A program made the position numbers and the translations under genes. Positions 52,004-61,460 of a stretch of DNA of 64,000 nucleotides are shown here, piece after piece (positions within the stretch are counted from its first letter, which is position 1; each line of letters begins with the position of its first letter). The notes under the pieces are model-generated. The model worked only from the letters and a program-made list of their open reading frames with translations. It did no database searches and was not told the origin of the DNA. The stretch comes from CAWBUW01 sp963792075 (GTDB lineage: Bacteria; Chloroflexota; Anaerolineae; Anaerolineales; UBA4823), in the NCBI GenBank assembly GCA_963792075.1, contig CAWBUW010000007.1:496001-560000 (forward strand), given 5' to 3'.

Positions 52004-53731
52004 ATGAAGGCTTCCCTTTCTATCCTCCAACCTGAACTATCCTACCGTCGCCGCACATCCTGGGGCGATGTGGTCGTTCTTGTAAGCCTGGCAGTGCTGT
52101 TCTATGCCGGGTTAACCTTGGCTACAAATATTGCTCGCCAGCCAGTTGAGCCGCAGGCCATTTCTTTATTGCCCACTGCTCTGCCCATTTATACTTTGTA
52201 TTCGGTCGGCCGGATGCTGGCAGCTTATAGCCTTTCGTTGGTGTTTACGCTTTTTTATGGTCGCATGGCGGCTTATAACCTGCGTGCCGAACGGATTTTG
52301 CTGCCTTTGTTAGACGTGCTGCAGTCGGTCCCGATCTTGTCATTTTTACCGGTGGTACTGATCAGCCTGACGTCTATCCTGCCCCTGCGCCTGGCGGCTG
52401 AAATTGCATCTATCGTGCTAATTTTTACCTCACAGGCCTGGAATATGACCTTTGCATGGTACCAGTCGCTTACTACCATTCCAAAAGAATTGCGTGAGGC
52501 CAGTTCCATCTTCCGCCTGAATTCCTGGATGCGTTTCAAAACCCTTGAGCTGCCATTTGGCGCTATCCCATTGATTTGGAATAGTATGATGTCCTGGGCA
52601 GGCGGATGGTTCTTCCTGATGGCAGCCGAAATTTTTTCTGTTGGGCAAGAGTTGTTCCACCTGCCAGGGTTGGGCGCTTACTTGCAAATGGCAGCAATCC
52701 AGGGTGATCTTCCAGCCATCGTTTGGGGTTTGGGCGCCCTGGTGATCGTAATCCTTATTATGGACCAGTGGATCTGGCGGCCTCTGTTGGCCTGGGCGGA
52801 CCGGTTCAAGATCGAGATGATGGAGAATGATGAGCCGCCCACTTCCTGGTTCTATGACTTGTGGCGCAATGCCCGGCTGGTTGGCTGGTTCGAGCGCCAA
52901 TTCATAAAACCATTAGTGGAAAAGTTTGATGGTCTGATCGTGCGCCGGGTGGCTCCAGTAGAGCAAATCCTGACTGAAGCTAACCGGCCCAGCGCAAGTG
53001 AATATCTGGTGAGGCTGCTCGGAGGCGTTGTATTAATCTATGGAGCTTATCATCTTGGGCTGAGACTGCTGAATTTACCCCTAAGCGATTGGCTGACTAT
53101 TTTATTGGGGATCCTGGCTACCATGGCGCGTGTCTTCGCGGCTTTGTCGGTAGCGATGTTGTGGACCATCCCGCTTGGTTATGCCATTGGATCCAATCCT
53201 CGCCTGGCAGGTTGGCTGCAGCCCGTTGTGCAGGTCGTGGCTTCGCTGCCTGCCACAGCCTTATTTCCAGTGTTGGTAGCTGCGTTGGTGTCCTTGTATG
53301 GCGGCTTGAATTTATCAGCCGTGCTTTTGATGTTAATGGGGACCCAGTGGTATTTGCTGTTCAACTTGATCGCGGGAGCAGCCGCAATTCCGCAGGATTT
53401 GAACTATACAGCTTCGCTGATTGGCATCAAAGGTTGGGAGCGCTGGCGGACTTTGATATTACCCGCGCTGTTCCCCTATATCATTACAGGCTCGATCACC
53501 GCCAGCGGCGGTGCCTGGAATGCCAGCATCGTCGCAGAATATATCCAATTTGGTGGTAAAACCCTCAGCGTAACGGGCATTGGTTCGGTGATTGCCGGGG
53601 CAACTGCCGGAGGAGACTATGGGCTGTTGTTGGCCGCTACGTTGAGCATGATTATCACCGTCGTGTTGATCAATCGTTTTCTCTGGCGGCGGTTATACCG
53701 CCTGGCTGAAAAACGATTTAAAATGGAGTAA
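52004..53731 (+). CDS. ABC transporter permease, two fused SsuC/TauC-type domains
   Basis: The 575-residue protein has two complete membrane domains in tandem. Each carries an EAA-type coupling loop: ELREASSIFRLNSWMRFKTLELPFG in the first and DLNYTASLIGIKGWERWRTLILPALFP in the second. The fused arrangement and partner ATPase with an extra C-terminal domain fit an anion-type importer (nitrate/sulfonate/taurine or related). No substrate-binding protein gene is in the window, so the ligand cannot be named. The ATPase gene follows after 5 bases. Confidence 0.87.
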   Translation: MKASLSILQPELSYRRRTSWGDVVVLVSLAVLFYAGLTLATNIARQPVEPQAISLLPTALPIYTLYSVGRMLAAYSLSLVFTLFYGRMAAYNLRAERILLPLLDVLQSVPILSFLPVVLISLTSILPLRLAAEIASIVLIFTSQAWNMTFAWYQSLTTIPKELREASSIFRLNSWMRFKTLELPFGAIPLIWNSMMSWAGGWFFLMAAEIFSVGQELFHLPGLGAYLQMAAIQGDLPAIVWGLGALVIVILIMDQWIWRPLLAWADRFKIEMMENDEPPTSWFYDLWRNARLVGWFERQFIKPLVEKFDGLIVRRVAPVEQILTEANRPSASEYLVRLLGGVVLIYGAYHLGLRLLNLPLSDWLTILLGILATMARVFAALSVAMLWTIPLGYAIGSNPRLAGWLQPVVQVVASLPATALFPVLVAALVSLYGGLNLSAVLLMLMGTQWYLLFNLIAGAAAIPQDLNYTASLIGIKGWERWRTLILPALFPYIITGSITASGGAWNASIVAEYIQFGGKTLSVTGIGSVIAGATAGGDYGLLLAATLSMIITVVLINRFLWRRLYRLAEKRFKME

Positions 53732-53736
53732 ACCCC

Positions 53737-55056
53737 TTGCCCGCAACACCTTTACTGGAAGTCCGTAACGTCAGCCAAATGTATGGAAGTGGTGAACACC
53801 GCTTTACCGCTATCCAGGGAGTGACTCTGACTCTGCGTGAAGGTGAATTTGTGGCGTTGGTCGGGCCATCCGGCTGTGGCAAGAGTACCCTCCTGCGCAT
53901 CATTACTGGCTTGAACCGGCCCAGCTCGGGGGTCGTTTTGTACCGAGACAATGTAGTAAATGGGGTCAATCCTCAAGCCACGATCGTTTTCCAGACCTTT
54001 GCTCTCTTCCCCTGGCTGACAGTCCAGCAGAATGTGGAAATAGCTTTGAAAGTACGCGGCGTTCCGGCCGGAGAGCGCACCAGGCGTGCGGTTTCATTAC
54101 TGGATAAGGTAGGCATGGATGGTTTCGAGAATGCATACCCGCGGGAGCTCTCAGGTGGTATGCGCCAAAAGGTGGGCTTCGCCCGCGCGATGGCAGTGGA
54201 GCCGGAACTGCTCTGCCTGGACGAGCCTTTTTCTGCCCTGGACGTACTTTCGGCTGAAGCGCTGCGCGGTGAACTGCTTGAATTATGGATGGCGGGCGAC
54301 ATCCCGACCAAAGCCATCTTATTGGTAACGCATAATATTGAAGAAGCGATTACCCTGGCTGATCGAGTGGTGGTGATGGAAAAAGAGCCGGGCAGGGTGG
54401 TGGCTGACCTATCGATTGACCTGGCGCATCCGCGCCAGCGTAAATCAGCCGAATTTATCAATAAAGTTGACCTGGTTTATGCAACTCTGGCCGGTCAGAC
54501 ACAACCAGAAGCCCTTGAATTGGGTTCCGAACCTGGTGAACCAGGCATCACCCGCCGGTTGCCGGATGTGCACGTGGCCAACCTGGCCGGTTTATTGGAG
54601 GCGCTGGCAGAGAAAGCCGGCGATCGAGCAGATATCTATGCCTTTGTTGAAGAACTTAAAATCGAATCGGATCACTTGTTATTGATCACTGAAACTGCAG
54701 AGCTTTTGGGATTTGCCACAGTCGCCCAGGGCGACATCCAATTAACTTCTTTAGGCCAGACTTTTGTGGATGCCTCGATCCAGGCCCGAAAGGAGATTTT
54801 TGCTACTCGTATCCGCCGCTTGCCTATTTTTCATTGGATCCTAAACATGCTGGCTAAAGCAGACGACCATGAATTGGAAGCCGACGTGATTCAATCAGCG
54901 CTGCAGCTAGACCTTCCGGCGGAAGAAGCGGAAAAGCAAGTAGAAATCATCGTGAACTGGGGACGGTATGCCGAAATCCTGGCCTATGACGATCGAAAAT
55001 CTACCATTTACCTGGAGGAGATTGCTGTACCTCAGACTTCCTCCGCTGGTCAATGA
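53737..55056 (+). CDS. ABC transporter ATPase with C-terminal AAA-associated domain
   Basis: The 439-residue protein has Walker A GPSGCGKSTLLR, signature ELSGGMRQKVGFARAM, Walker B LLCLDEPFSALD and switch His (LLVTHNIEEA), as in SsuB/TauB/NrtD ATPases. After residue about 270 comes a domain of the AAA-associated type (PDVHVANLAGLLEALAEKAG), found on some anion transporter ATPases and possibly sensing a ligand. The start is TTG 53737 with GGAG 7 bases upstream. It pairs with the fused permease. Confidence 0.87.
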   Translation: MPATPLLEVRNVSQMYGSGEHRFTAIQGVTLTLREGEFVALVGPSGCGKSTLLRIITGLNRPSSGVVLYRDNVVNGVNPQATIVFQTFALFPWLTVQQNVEIALKVRGVPAGERTRRAVSLLDKVGMDGFENAYPRELSGGMRQKVGFARAMAVEPELLCLDEPFSALDVLSAEALRGELLELWMAGDIPTKAILLVTHNIEEAITLADRVVVMEKEPGRVVADLSIDLAHPRQRKSAEFINKVDLVYATLAGQTQPEALELGSEPGEPGITRRLPDVHVANLAGLLEALAEKAGDRADIYAFVEELKIESDHLLLITETAELLGFATVAQGDIQLTSLGQTFVDASIQARKEIFATRIRRLPIFHWILNMLAKADDHELEADVIQSALQLDLPAEEAEKQVEIIVNWGRYAEILAYDDRKSTIYLEEIAVPQTSSAGQ

Positions 55057-55144
55057 ACGGGTATAAAATATCGGTTGAAAAAATGATAGGGATTTAGGTC
55101 ACAGTATATAATACTCAATCAGTAACTTCTCAATAACTTGGGGC

Positions 55145-55187
55145 GTAGAGTATTTTGTGCGTGCGAAGCACGCACAAAATACTCTAC
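55145..55187 (+). terminator. Hairpin terminator after the ABC operon
   Basis: A perfect 20-bp stem (55145-55164 with 55168-55187) with loop GAA is followed by CCCCCTTTTAT. It lies 88 bases after the ATPase stop. The gap 55057-55235 contains no other feature that I can support. Confidence 0.7.
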
Positions 55188-55235
55188 TTCCCCCTTTTAT
55201 TGAAATGATACCTCAATCATCTGTTAGGAGAAAAT

Positions 55236-56039
55236 ATGAAAATCATCGGTGAAAAGATCAATGGAACCCGTAAATTAGTTGCCAAAGCGATCGCTGAACG
55301 GGACGCGGAGTTTATCCGCAACCTGGCGGTCAAACAGGTTGCGGCAGGCGCAAACTGGTTAGACGTGAACGCAGGCACTCCTCCGGACAAGGAAGCGGAC
55401 GATTTGGTCTGGCTGATTCACCAGGTACAAGAAGTTACAGACGTGACTCTGTGCCTGGACAGTGCCAATCCGGAGGCTTTACGCATTGCCCTTAAAGAAG
55501 TCAAAAAAACCCCGATGATCAACTCGATCAGCGGTGAGCAAATGCGGCTCGAAGGAATTTTACCCATCGCGGCTGAACATGGCTGTGAGGTGATCGCCCT
55601 TTGCCTGGATAATAAAGGGATCCCTGAGACCGCCGAGGCCAGGCTGGATGTAATCGATAAGGTCTTCAGCGAGACGCGGCGTGCCGGGCTAGGGGATGAA
55701 AAAGTGTACGTGGACCCCTTAGTGATGACGATCGCGACGAATATCCAGGCAAGCCAGATTACCTTCGCCACGATGCGCGCCATCCGGGCGAATTACGCTC
55801 AAGCCCATATTTCTTGTGGATTGAGCAACGTTTCCTTTGGGCTGCCCGTACGAGCGCTTATCAACCGGACTTTTTTGGTTTTAGCTTTGGAAGCCGGGAT
55901 GGATACAGCAATAATTGACCCCAATGACCGCGAATTAAAGGCGGCTATGTTGGCTGGCGAACTTCTCTTGGGACAAGATAAGAATTGTCTGGGATATACA
56001 CGAGCTTATAGGGCAGGTTTATTGGAAAATAAAACTTAA
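55236..56039 (+). CDS. Methyltetrahydrofolate/pterin-dependent methyltransferase (AcsE/MtrH-like)
   Basis: The 267-residue TIM-barrel protein has MKIIGEKINGTRK at the start, QVAAGANWLDVNAGTPPDKE, LCLDSANPEAL, NSISGE and NIQASQITFATMRAI. These match pterin-binding methyltransferases such as AcsE of the Wood-Ljungdahl pathway and the MtgA/MtvB-type corrinoid partners. It would move a methyl group between tetrahydrofolate and a corrinoid protein. An AGGAG site lies upstream. No corrinoid protein or methyltransferase-B gene is nearby, so its partner is unknown. Confidence 0.85.
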   Translation: MKIIGEKINGTRKLVAKAIAERDAEFIRNLAVKQVAAGANWLDVNAGTPPDKEADDLVWLIHQVQEVTDVTLCLDSANPEALRIALKEVKKTPMINSISGEQMRLEGILPIAAEHGCEVIALCLDNKGIPETAEARLDVIDKVFSETRRAGLGDEKVYVDPLVMTIATNIQASQITFATMRAIRANYAQAHISCGLSNVSFGLPVRALINRTFLVLALEAGMDTAIIDPNDRELKAAMLAGELLLGQDKNCLGYTRAYRAGLLENKT

Positions 56040-56057
56040 GCGGTGCCAAGAGGGTAC

Positions 56058-58913
56058 ATGCAAAAACATCCCCAATTGACACAAGAGCGCTGCCTGCGTT
56101 TTGCAGAAAAACTGACCAGGTTATTCTATCCATGCCAAGAACCGGTCGGCCTGAGCGTTTTTTCAGCACCAGATCGCATCCCTTACCCCCAAGCGGTTCA
56201 GGGTGATTACCGGAAAGCAAGAATCGGGGAAAAATTTGGCCCGCCCTGGTCAACACACTGGTTTCGCGTCGATATTTCGATTCCAGCGGATTGGCAAGGT
56301 CGCGAAGTACATTTTCTTTGGGACTCGACTTCGGAGGCTCTGGTTTGGGTCGATGGGACGCCGGCACAGGGATTGACAGGTTCTTACAGTACCTGGGCAA
56401 ATGATTCCATTCGCAAGGAATATCGCCTCACGCAACATGTCCAAGGAAACGAGGCGTTTAACCTTTACGTAGAGATGGCCTGCAACGGATTGTTTGGCCT
56501 GGATAACGGCGTGTACAGCGAACGGACGGGAGAGCTGCGCCAGGCAGAAGTCGCGCTCTTTGATCGCTCTGCCTGGAATCTTTATTGGGATTTAAAGGTG
56601 ATCGCAGATATGGCCAGGCACTTGCCCGCGAATACACCGCGCGCTGGTCAGGCTTTATATACTGCGAACGCCATGGTCAATGCGATCCGGCTCGATGATC
56701 CATCTACCTGGGCGGCAGCACAAGAGATTGCGTCCAGGTTTTTCGGCGAGACAAACGGGGATGGCCAGCATAATCTCTCGGCTGTGGGACATGCGCACAT
56801 CGATACAGCCTGGTTATGGCCAATTGCTGAGACGCGGCGCAAATGTGCACGTACTTTCGCTTCTGCTTTGCGTTATATGGAGGATTATCCGGAATATCGG
56901 TTTGCTTGTTCACAGGCACAGCAGTTTGAGTGGATGAAGGAGTCTTATCCGGAATTGTTCGAGCGCATGCGCTCCAGGATTCAGGAAGGGCGCTTTATTC
57001 CAACCGGGGGGACCTGGGTCGAACCGGATTGTAATATCCCTTCGGGCGAGTCGCTCGTGCGCCAATTCCTGTTTGGGCAGCGGTTTTTCCAGCGCGAGTT
57101 TGGCCGGAAATGCAGTGAGTTCTGGAATCCGGACGTGTTTGGTTACAGCGGCGCTCTGCCGCAGATCATGCGCCAGGCAGGGATCAAATACTTTTTGACG
57201 CAGAAATTATCCTGGAACCAGTTCAACAAACCATCCAGCCATACTTTCATGTGGGAAGGCATCGATGGGTCGCAGGTTTTGACCCATTTTCCACCGGCAG
57301 ATACCTACAATGCAGAAGCGTCTGTCAAAGACGTGGTCTACAACGTCAGCAACTTTAAAGATCACGAGCGAGCCAAAGAGAGTTATCTGCTCTTTGGGTA
57401 TGGAGACGGCGGCGGCGGGCCGACCCCGGCGATGCTGGAGCAAATCCGCAGGATGAAGGATGTGGATGGCTTGCCTCGGGTAGAAATCCGTTCGCCGGAG
57501 GAGTTCTTCACTCGCTGCGCGGCTGATCTCAAGGACCCAACAATATGGGTGGGTGAGTTATATTTTGAGCTGCATCGCGGCACCTATACCTCACAAGCGC
57601 ACAATAAGCGCTTCAACCGTCAGGGTGAATTTTTGCTGCATGATATTGAGTTTCTCTCGGCTCTGGCTTACGCTCGCCAACGTGCACCATACCCGACGGA
57701 TGAGATTAATAAGCTGTGGAAATGGCTGCTCACGAACCAGTTCCACGATATTATCCCTGGCTCATCGATCCACGAAGTGTATCAGGATTCGACCGAGGTA
57801 TACCATGCATTGGAACAGCGTGGGGTTGAGCTGCGCGAGGAGACTTTGCAAGAGCTGTGCGGTGATAATACCGGCAGCCAACTGCTGGCCTTCAATACCC
57901 TCAGCATACCTCGACAGGAAGTGGTAGAACTTCCTGAGGGCCTTCTCGGCCAGCAAACCGCGTCCGATGGCCGGTCGCTGGCCGTGGTGGAAACTCCTGC
58001 AATGGGTTATTCTCTCGGAGCGGCGGAGGCGGGTGAAGCTAACCAGGCTTGGGCTCAAGAGACTGCCGGGACGATCATTTTGGAAAACAAGTACGTCCAG
58101 GCGACTTTTGACCGGCGTGGGTGTTTGATCAGCTTTATAGATAAAAGGATAGATCGTCAATGCCTGGCAAAAGACGGCCTGGGTAACCGTTTTGTATTGT
58201 ATGAGGATGAACCTCTGAATTGGGACGCCTGGGATGTAGACGTATTCCATTTAGAAAAACCATTGGATTACCCTGGTGCGGATTCTGTACGTTTGATCGA
58301 GAACGGTCCGCTGCGCGTAGCCATCGAGTTTGAGGTCGCTCTGTCCCACGAGAGCAGCTTAACCCAGGTTGTTTCGCTGACTTCCCTCAGCCCTCGGTTG
58401 GATTTCTCCACACGCGTGACCTGGCAGGAGAAGCACAGATTCTTGAAGGTTGAATTCCCGCTCAACGTGCGCGCAGAACAGGCGGCGTACGAAATCCAAT
58501 TTGGGCACCTGCATCGCCCAACTCATTTCAATACGACCTGGGATTTAGCGCGTTTTGAAGTGTGTGGGCACAAGTGGGCTGATCTCAGCGAGGCAGGCTT
58601 CGGGGTAGCTCTGCTTAATGATTGCAAATATGGCTATGCTGCGCATGGGAATTTACTCCGCCTGTCGCTGCTGCGATCTCCTACCAACCCTGACGCACAC
58701 GCGGATGAGGGCCTTCACAATTTCCGGTATGCTTTGTTCCCTCATCCGGGCAGCTTACAGGAAGCCAATGTCATCCAGGAAGCGCTTTGTTTCAATGTTC
58801 CATTGTTATTGGCACGGAGTGAAGGTAAACCCAGTTCTTGTGCTTATTTTCAGGTGAATTCCTCATCTGTTGTGATCGATACTGTTAAAAGGCGGAGGAT
58901 TCAGAGGCCTTGA
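56058..58913 (+). CDS. GH38 alpha-mannosidase (3' end frameshifted)
   Basis: From ATG 56058 the protein has 951 residues. It contains the GH38 zinc and nucleophile motifs: GHAHIDTAWLWPIAETRRK, FWNPDVFGYSGALPQIM (the Asp nucleophile), and NQFHDIIPGSSI. N-terminal beta domain, catalytic domain and C-terminal beta domains are all recognisable. The frame ends TVKRRRIQRP, while the usual ending is found in another frame at 58890-59098. One extra A in the AAAA run at 58887-58890 would join the two. An AGAGGG site lies upstream of ATG 56058; the frame is open to GTG 56043. It should release terminal mannose from glycans. Confidence 0.87.
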   Translation: MQKHPQLTQERCLRFAEKLTRLFYPCQEPVGLSVFSAPDRIPYPQAVQGDYRKARIGEKFGPPWSTHWFRVDISIPADWQGREVHFLWDSTSEALVWVDGTPAQGLTGSYSTWANDSIRKEYRLTQHVQGNEAFNLYVEMACNGLFGLDNGVYSERTGELRQAEVALFDRSAWNLYWDLKVIADMARHLPANTPRAGQALYTANAMVNAIRLDDPSTWAAAQEIASRFFGETNGDGQHNLSAVGHAHIDTAWLWPIAETRRKCARTFASALRYMEDYPEYRFACSQAQQFEWMKESYPELFERMRSRIQEGRFIPTGGTWVEPDCNIPSGESLVRQFLFGQRFFQREFGRKCSEFWNPDVFGYSGALPQIMRQAGIKYFLTQKLSWNQFNKPSSHTFMWEGIDGSQVLTHFPPADTYNAEASVKDVVYNVSNFKDHERAKESYLLFGYGDGGGGPTPAMLEQIRRMKDVDGLPRVEIRSPEEFFTRCAADLKDPTIWVGELYFELHRGTYTSQAHNKRFNRQGEFLLHDIEFLSALAYARQRAPYPTDEINKLWKWLLTNQFHDIIPGSSIHEVYQDSTEVYHALEQRGVELREETLQELCGDNTGSQLLAFNTLSIPRQEVVELPEGLLGQQTASDGRSLAVVETPAMGYSLGAAEAGEANQAWAQETAGTIILENKYVQATFDRRGCLISFIDKRIDRQCLAKDGLGNRFVLYEDEPLNWDAWDVDVFHLEKPLDYPGADSVRLIENGPLRVAIEFEVALSHESSLTQVVSLTSLSPRLDFSTRVTWQEKHRFLKVEFPLNVRAEQAAYEIQFGHLHRPTHFNTTWDLARFEVCGHKWADLSEAGFGVALLNDCKYGYAAHGNLLRLSLLRSPTNPDAHADEGLHNFRYALFPHPGSLQEANVIQEALCFNVPLLLARSEGKPSSCAYFQVNSSSVVIDTVKRRRIQRP

Positions 58914-59098
58914 TCGTACGCATCTATGAAGCGCATGGTGGGCACGGCAAGTTCACGTTGAGCAGCCCGCTGCCTATCCGGTCGGCTTCCTTTTGCAATT
59001 TGCTGGAAGAGGAATTGGCTCCACTGGAATGGCAGGAGAACAAAATAGTTTTGGAAATGACGCCTTTCCAAATTATTACTTTGTTACTGAAACTCTAA
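58890..59098 (+). pseudogene. Frameshifted C-terminal end of the GH38 alpha-mannosidase
   Basis: This stretch encodes KAEDSEALIVRIYEAHGG and NLLEEELAPLEW...MTPFQIITLLLKL, the family's conserved C-terminus, in the -1 frame relative to the upstream part. It joins in register if the ribosome slips back one base on AAAA at 58887-58890 or if a base is missing. It is too short to function alone. Three readings remain: sequencing error, true mutation, or programmed slippage. Confidence 0.82.
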
Positions 59099-59155
59099 AA
59101 ACTACCGATATCAGAAAACGCCGAACTGGATTTTAGTCTTGAGGAGCAACTTGCC

Positions 59156-61438
59156 ATGAACTTCTATATTTTGATTATCGTGGCGCTGCTTTTGATCATT
59201 GTTGGCCTGCTCATCGTGATCTACCGTCTATGGCAGCAAGTTCGCCGAGAAAATCTAGGTCTGGATGAGTTGGTTGAAGATACTTTGAAAGATTTGTACC
59301 ATCTGTCGCGTGAGCAGACATTGGTACCTTCTGACAACCTGATCCGACTTACCGGCTTGCGACCGGGCCGGTTCACCCTCGTAAGCGTTGAACTGAAGCG
59401 CCGCGGTTGGGCGGATATCGAGCAAGATAAGCTGCACATCCGTCCGGCCGGAGAAAAGCGCGCCATAGAATTGATCCGGGCTCACCGGTTGTGGGAACGA
59501 TACCTGGTAGATAAAGCAGGCCAGGCATTGGCAACCATCCATGCCGAGGCCATGCGTCATGAACACCTGGTTACACCCGAAGAAACCGACAAGCTGGAAG
59601 CCGAGCTGGGTTATCCGAAATTCGATCCGCACGGCGATCCGATCCCGCCGCGGGATGGCTCGCTGCCACATCACGCAGCCGGCATCGCGCTCAGCCATTG
59701 GCCTGAACACAAACCTGGCCGGGTGGTGCACGTTGAAGACGAGCCCCCTGCGCTTTTCGCGCAACTGGCATTGTTGGGGATCACACCAGGGGCGAACGTG
59801 GAGGTGGATGAACGCACTCCTGGCCGGGTGTTGGTGTGGAGCGGCCGCCAGCAGCACGCCTTAGCGCCGGCTGCGGCTGAGCTTATTTCGGTAGTTGAAG
59901 CCCCTCCGGAATATTTACCGCTCTCTGATATTGAGATTGGGCAGGCTGCTCGCCTGGCAGCTTTTCTTGAGCCAGGCTTGCAGGAAATCCAATTGGGGAC
60001 CGGGGTCTTTCGGCTGGGTATGGAGATCACCGCGCTGCGCGCCGATCCGTTAGGAGATCCGGTGTTTTACCGCGCCAATGGGGCTGAAGTAGGCCTGACG
60101 CGTATCCAGGCGAACCAGCTCCTGGTGGATGCAGCCAGCCTCCGGGAAGTCCCTTTGCCCAGGAGACCCTGGCTGGCTGAAGAGGCTGCCCGCGCCAGAG
60201 AAATGTTCCTTCGCTATGGCAGTTGGACGGTGATCAAACGAGCCCTGGCATTCTTTGGCCCGGCTTTTATCGTCAGCGTGGGGTATATGGACCCAGGGAA
60301 TTGGGGCACGGATATTGAGGGGGGTGCGCGCTTTGGTTACCAATTGCTGTGGGTGATCCTGCTGGCGAATTTGATGGCGATCTTGATGCAAATCCTCTCC
60401 TCAAAGCTCGGGATTGCCACCGGGCAATCGCTGCCCGAGGTTTGCCGCACTCACTACCCTCGCTGGTTGAGCGTGGCGCTGTGGATAACAGCAGAGCTCG
60501 CAGCTATTGCGACAGACTTGGCCGAGTTTCTGGGAGGCGCGGTAGGTCTGAACCTGTTGTTCGGAATTCCGCTTTTCCCTGCCGCGCTTCTGACAGGCGT
60601 GATCATATCTTTAATCTTGCTGCTCGAACGATATGGTTTCCGTAAAGTAGAAATGGTGATCATCGGGATGATCGCAGTGATTGGCTTTGGTTATATGCTG
60701 GAAATTTGGTTGGTGAAACCAGATTGGGGGGCGATTGGGCATGGCCTGGTGGTGCCCTCCATCCCGATCGGGGCAACTCTGGTGGTGGTGGGTATTATTG
60801 GAGCTACACTGATGCCGCATAATCTCTACTTGCACAGCGCGTTGATCCAAACGCGTGTACGACCCAGCGACTCCCTGTCCCGCAAGAAAATGGTCTACCG
60901 GTTCACTATCATCGATTCGGCTGTTGCGCTGAATGGAGCATTCTTGGTCAATGCTGCGATCCTGGTAATGTCTGCAGCAGCGTTCTCGGGAAACAGATTA
61001 CAAGAATATTCGCTCGCATCCGCCTACAAAACTTTGACACCGCTGTTGGGACCTTTGGCAGGAGTGGCCTTTGCAATTGCGCTGTTGGCTTCTGGGCTGG
61101 CTTCTTCAACGACTGCAACGATGGCCGGACAGGTAATCATGGATGGTTTTATCCACCACCGGATCAACGTCTGGCTGCGGCGGTTGGTCACCATGATACC
61201 CTCGTTAATCGTTATCGGACTGGGTATAGAGCCTATCCGCATCCTGATCATATCCCAGGTCAGCCTGTCTTTTCAGCTACCCTTTGCGATGGTGCCGCTG
61301 GTGTTGTTTACGAGCAATCCGAAGATTATGGGCGAATTTTCGAATAACCGTTTGACAATTATCCTGGCCTGGGTTTCCACTGCCGTGATTTTGGGATTGA
61401 ATGCAGTGCTGCTCTACCAGGTTTTCACAGGACAATGA
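59156..61438 (+). CDS. Nramp-type metal transporter with N-terminal DtxR/FeoA-like regulator region
   Basis: The 760-residue protein begins with one membrane helix (LIIVALLLIIVGLLIVIYRLW). A DtxR/MntR-like winged helix follows with the metal-dependent dimerisation block (AHRLWERYLVDKAGQALATIHAEAMRHEHLVTPEETDKLEAEL) and PHGDPIP, then two FeoA/SH3-like segments. Residues about 350-760 are an Nramp transporter with DPGNWGTDIEGGARFG and LGATLMPHNLYLHSA-type motifs. Nramp moves Mn2+ or Fe2+ with protons. Tethering an iron/manganese repressor-like module to the transporter suggests direct metal gating, or a membrane-anchored transcription factor. AGGAG precedes the ATG. Confidence 0.88.
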   Translation: MNFYILIIVALLLIIVGLLIVIYRLWQQVRRENLGLDELVEDTLKDLYHLSREQTLVPSDNLIRLTGLRPGRFTLVSVELKRRGWADIEQDKLHIRPAGEKRAIELIRAHRLWERYLVDKAGQALATIHAEAMRHEHLVTPEETDKLEAELGYPKFDPHGDPIPPRDGSLPHHAAGIALSHWPEHKPGRVVHVEDEPPALFAQLALLGITPGANVEVDERTPGRVLVWSGRQQHALAPAAAELISVVEAPPEYLPLSDIEIGQAARLAAFLEPGLQEIQLGTGVFRLGMEITALRADPLGDPVFYRANGAEVGLTRIQANQLLVDAASLREVPLPRRPWLAEEAARAREMFLRYGSWTVIKRALAFFGPAFIVSVGYMDPGNWGTDIEGGARFGYQLLWVILLANLMAILMQILSSKLGIATGQSLPEVCRTHYPRWLSVALWITAELAAIATDLAEFLGGAVGLNLLFGIPLFPAALLTGVIISLILLLERYGFRKVEMVIIGMIAVIGFGYMLEIWLVKPDWGAIGHGLVVPSIPIGATLVVVGIIGATLMPHNLYLHSALIQTRVRPSDSLSRKKMVYRFTIIDSAVALNGAFLVNAAILVMSAAAFSGNRLQEYSLASAYKTLTPLLGPLAGVAFAIALLASGLASSTTATMAGQVIMDGFIHHRINVWLRRLVTMIPSLIVIGLGIEPIRILIISQVSLSFQLPFAMVPLVLFTSNPKIMGEFSNNRLTIILAWVSTAVILGLNAVLLYQVFTGQ

Positions 61439-61460
61439 ATCGCCCGGAGTCCCTCGGGTT

